From: TMED8 sp038125725
GTDB taxonomy: Bacteria > Pseudomonadota > Alphaproteobacteria > Rhodospirillales > Casp-alpha2
DNA length: 64,000 bases
Assembly: GCA_038125725.1 (NCBI GenBank)
Contig: JAYPEK010000011.1
Coordinates: 27,559-91,558 of the forward strand
Direction: 5' to 3'
Shown here: positions 62,706 through 64,000 of the stretch, in pieces
Numbering within the stretch: the first letter of the stretch is position 1
How the letters are laid out: each line of letters begins with the position of its first letter
Program-made: the position numbers and the translations under genes
Notes under the pieces: generated by a model
The model's database searches: none
Told to the model about the DNA's origin: nothing
What the model saw: the letters and a program-made list of their open reading frames with translations, nothing else

Positions 62706-63128
62706 TTACTTGGCCGGTGCCTGATCGCACTTCAGCCCGTTGACCATCAACACCGGGTAGGTGAATCCGGCACCGTCGCCGCTGTCGATGAGCGCCGCCG
62801 GGATCCAGCCCAGGCCGAAAATCAGGTTGCCGATGAGCCCTTCGTTGTAGCTCGACGCATGCGTCGATGTCGCGGTCCGGCCATCCTTTTCGCAAACGAT
62901 GGTCAGGTCGCCGTAGGCCCTTCTGATTTCCACGGAACCCGGCGTTGATTGGACAAGGTATTTCCCCTTGCTGTTCGAAAGCCGGCAAATGGCTTACTGG
63001 CATGCCGGCGTGTCGATCATCACGGTCTGGGTCTGCTTTTCGACGATCGACGCGCAACCGGCGAGGCCAACGGCGGTCAATGCCGTCGCTCCCAGGAAAC
63101 CTCTGAAATGATTGCGGATTGGTTTCAA
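62706..63128 (-). pseudogene. Lipoprotein gene broken by an in-frame stop
   Basis: Read from TTG 63128 the frame gives a lipoprotein leader with lipobox VGLAGC (Cys25) and continues CASIVEKQTQTVMIDTPACQ, then TAA at 62996-62994. The same frame continues without shift for 95 codons (ICRLSNSKGKYLVQSTPGSV, YGDLTIVCEKDGRTA, FTYPVLMVNGLKC) to 62706, like intact lipoproteins of this type. No frameshift, a single nonsense codon. No Shine-Dalgarno, but TATAAT lies about 15 bases upstream of the TTG on the minus strand. Could also be a sequencing error or a short expressed lipopeptide. Confidence 0.6.
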
Positions 63129-63303
63129 AATTGGAAATTATATCAGTTAGTTAAGTAAGGTTGGCGGTGAGGGTGACCGCCTAACTCTTGTTTTTCCCTG
63201 TAAGCGGCTGTTCGCCACCATAGGGAATCTCCCCCAGTTTTCTGACGTTTTCAATCTTTCTCGTTTGTCACTGTACGCTGGCGTAAGCGGCAAGCAAGCG
63301 TTA

Positions 63304-63354
63304 AAATATGGGTAGAGAAACGCCGTACCCATATTTCTAGAGGCTCTACCCATA
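63304..63354. repeat. Nested inverted repeats in front of the integrase gene
   Basis: AAATATGGGTA (63304-63314) pairs with TACCCATATTT (63326-63336), an 11-bp perfect dyad. TATGGGTAGAG (63307-63317) also pairs perfectly with CTCTACCCATA (63344-63354). The octamer TACCCATA (either strand) thus occurs three times in about 50 bases directly before the ATG. Likely arm-type binding sites or an integrase operator. Confidence 0.6.
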
Positions 63355-63355
63355 A

Positions 63356-63946
63356 ATGGCCCGCTCGATACACCGCCTAACCGCCCGCAAGGCGCAGACC
63401 GCAAAAGGCCCTGTCCTATTGTCGGACGGCGGCGGGCTCTATTTGCAAGTGACCGAGGCCGGCAACCGTTCTTGGATATTCCGCTACACCGGCCTCAAGT
63501 ATGAACGCGACGGAAGCCCCAAACTCAATCCCGATGGAACGCACAAGCGCGGCCTCAAAGACCACGGCCTTGGTTCCTTGCGCGACGTGTCCTTGGCGTC
63601 CGCTCGCGTCCTGGCGGGCGATTGTCGGGACGTTGTGAAGGCCGGCGGTGATCCCGTCGAGGATAAGCGCGCGAAGCGCCAGCAAGCCGCAATCGAGGCA
63701 GCCAAGGTGCTGACGTTCAAGGAATGCGCCGAGCGCTGCATTGATGGCCGCTCGGAGGGCTGGAAAAACGACAAGACGCCCGCGCAATGGCGGGCCTCGC
63801 TCGAAACCTACGCCTATCCCGTCATAGGCGCCCTGCCCGTACAATCCGTTGACGTGAACCACGTCATGCAAATCCTTGAGCTGATTTGGTACAAGAAACC
63901 CGAGACGGCATCCCGCGTCCGTGGCCGCATAGAGAACATTCTCGAT
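63356..63946 (+). pseudogene. Tyrosine integrase, truncated (catalytic half missing)
   Basis: 197 codons of a phage-type integrase from ATG 63356: N-terminal arm-binding (DUF4102-like) domain (VLLSDGGGLYLQVTEAGNRSWIFRY; DVSLASARVLAGDCRDVVKAGGDPVED), then core-binding domain (LTFKECAERCID; TYAYPVIGALPVQSVD; ASRVRGRIENILD). After ILD the expected continuation (WATVRGYR-like, then the R-H-R-Y catalytic domain) is replaced by unrelated sequence to the window end. The missing half may lie beyond the window on the other side of the inserted DNA. Confidence 0.8.
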
Positions 63947-64000
63947 TGTCCGTCATCAAAACATTTGGGACGCCTGAGCCTGTATTCTAACAGAGGATCT
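63947..64000 (+). mobile_element. Probable left end of an insertion sequence within the integrase gene
   Basis: The integrase homology stops abruptly at about 63946 and the following 54 bases begin TGTCCGTCATCAAAACATTT and end GAGGATCT, the look of a terminal repeat followed by an upstream region of a transposase. Only one end is seen, so the family cannot be named and a target duplication cannot be checked. Confidence 0.5.

Noticed and set aside
63163..63200. Hairpin GGCGGT/ACCGCC followed by a T-run as an attachment core
   Set aside because: It looks like an imperfect terminator; with only one island end in view no direct repeat can be tested.

Overview
The window reads as one continuous chromosome segment of a GC-rich alphaproteobacterium, probably Rhodospirillales or a near relative. 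The evidence is gene content and order: MucR/Ros, dusB-ntrB-ntrC-ntrY-ntrX-trkA-dat-hfq-hflX, a rib operon linked to glyA and nrdR, an H+-pyrophosphatase, yceD-rpmF-plsX-fabH-ihfA-merR, and fused ispDF. There are no rRNA genes and no CRISPR array. One tRNA, Pro(GGG), is present.

Region by region. 1-5.2 kb: peptidase C26 amidotransferase, divergent ald/Lrp pair, a signal-less solute-binding-like protein coupled to a thioesterase, and a peroxiredoxin. 5.2-9.6 kb: a fused B12 mutase (IcmF type) behind a palindrome resembling an acyl-CoA-responsive operator, then a small hypothetical gene and mucR. 9.8-17.5 kb: a dense co-directional run rpiB-glyA-nrdR-ribD-ribE-ribB(X)-ribH-nusB-thiL-fliL-like; the GTP cyclohydrolase II half of the ribB fusion has lost its zinc ligands. 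17.7-19.8 kb: hppA. 19.9-24.8 kb: outer-membrane lipoprotein, cytochrome bc1 chaperone, then yceD-rpmF-plsX-fabH-ihfA-merR. 24.8-31.5 kb: tRNA-Pro, a glycosyltransferase-like gene, an oxidoreductase, a ferredoxin, cutA, a receiver protein without its phospho-acceptor, ispDF and a CcsA-like membrane protein. 31.5-44.4 kb: the nitrogen/redox two-component operon, trkA, dat, HAD phosphatase, hfq, hflX and an inositol-phosphatase-like gene. 44.3-49.2 kb: envelope glycosyltransferase genes, a methyltransferase, a beta-hydroxyacid dehydrogenase, a lipoprotein and mazG. 49.4-58.7 kb: a minus-strand run of cell-wall and replication genes (ydcF-like, mltB, rlpA, dac, tmk, holB, metG, tatD, phnP-like) with four TTG starts. 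58.8-62.7 kb: a plus-strand accessory cluster of flavodoxin-like protein, B12-binding radical SAM enzyme, Fe(II)/2-oxoglutarate dioxygenase-like protein and TylF-like methyltransferase. 62.7-64 kb: a lipoprotein gene with an in-frame stop, then a tyrosine integrase whose reading is broken at about 63946 by what looks like an insertion-sequence end.

Most of the window is housekeeping. The parts most worth a second look are the radical SAM/dioxygenase/methyltransferase cluster beside the integrase, the degenerate receiver at 28307-29227, the palindrome-rich gap at 27079-27221 with a possible 17-codon ORF, the RibBX-type fusion, and the decayed island edge at the right end. Nothing here can be called a new system from sequence alone.
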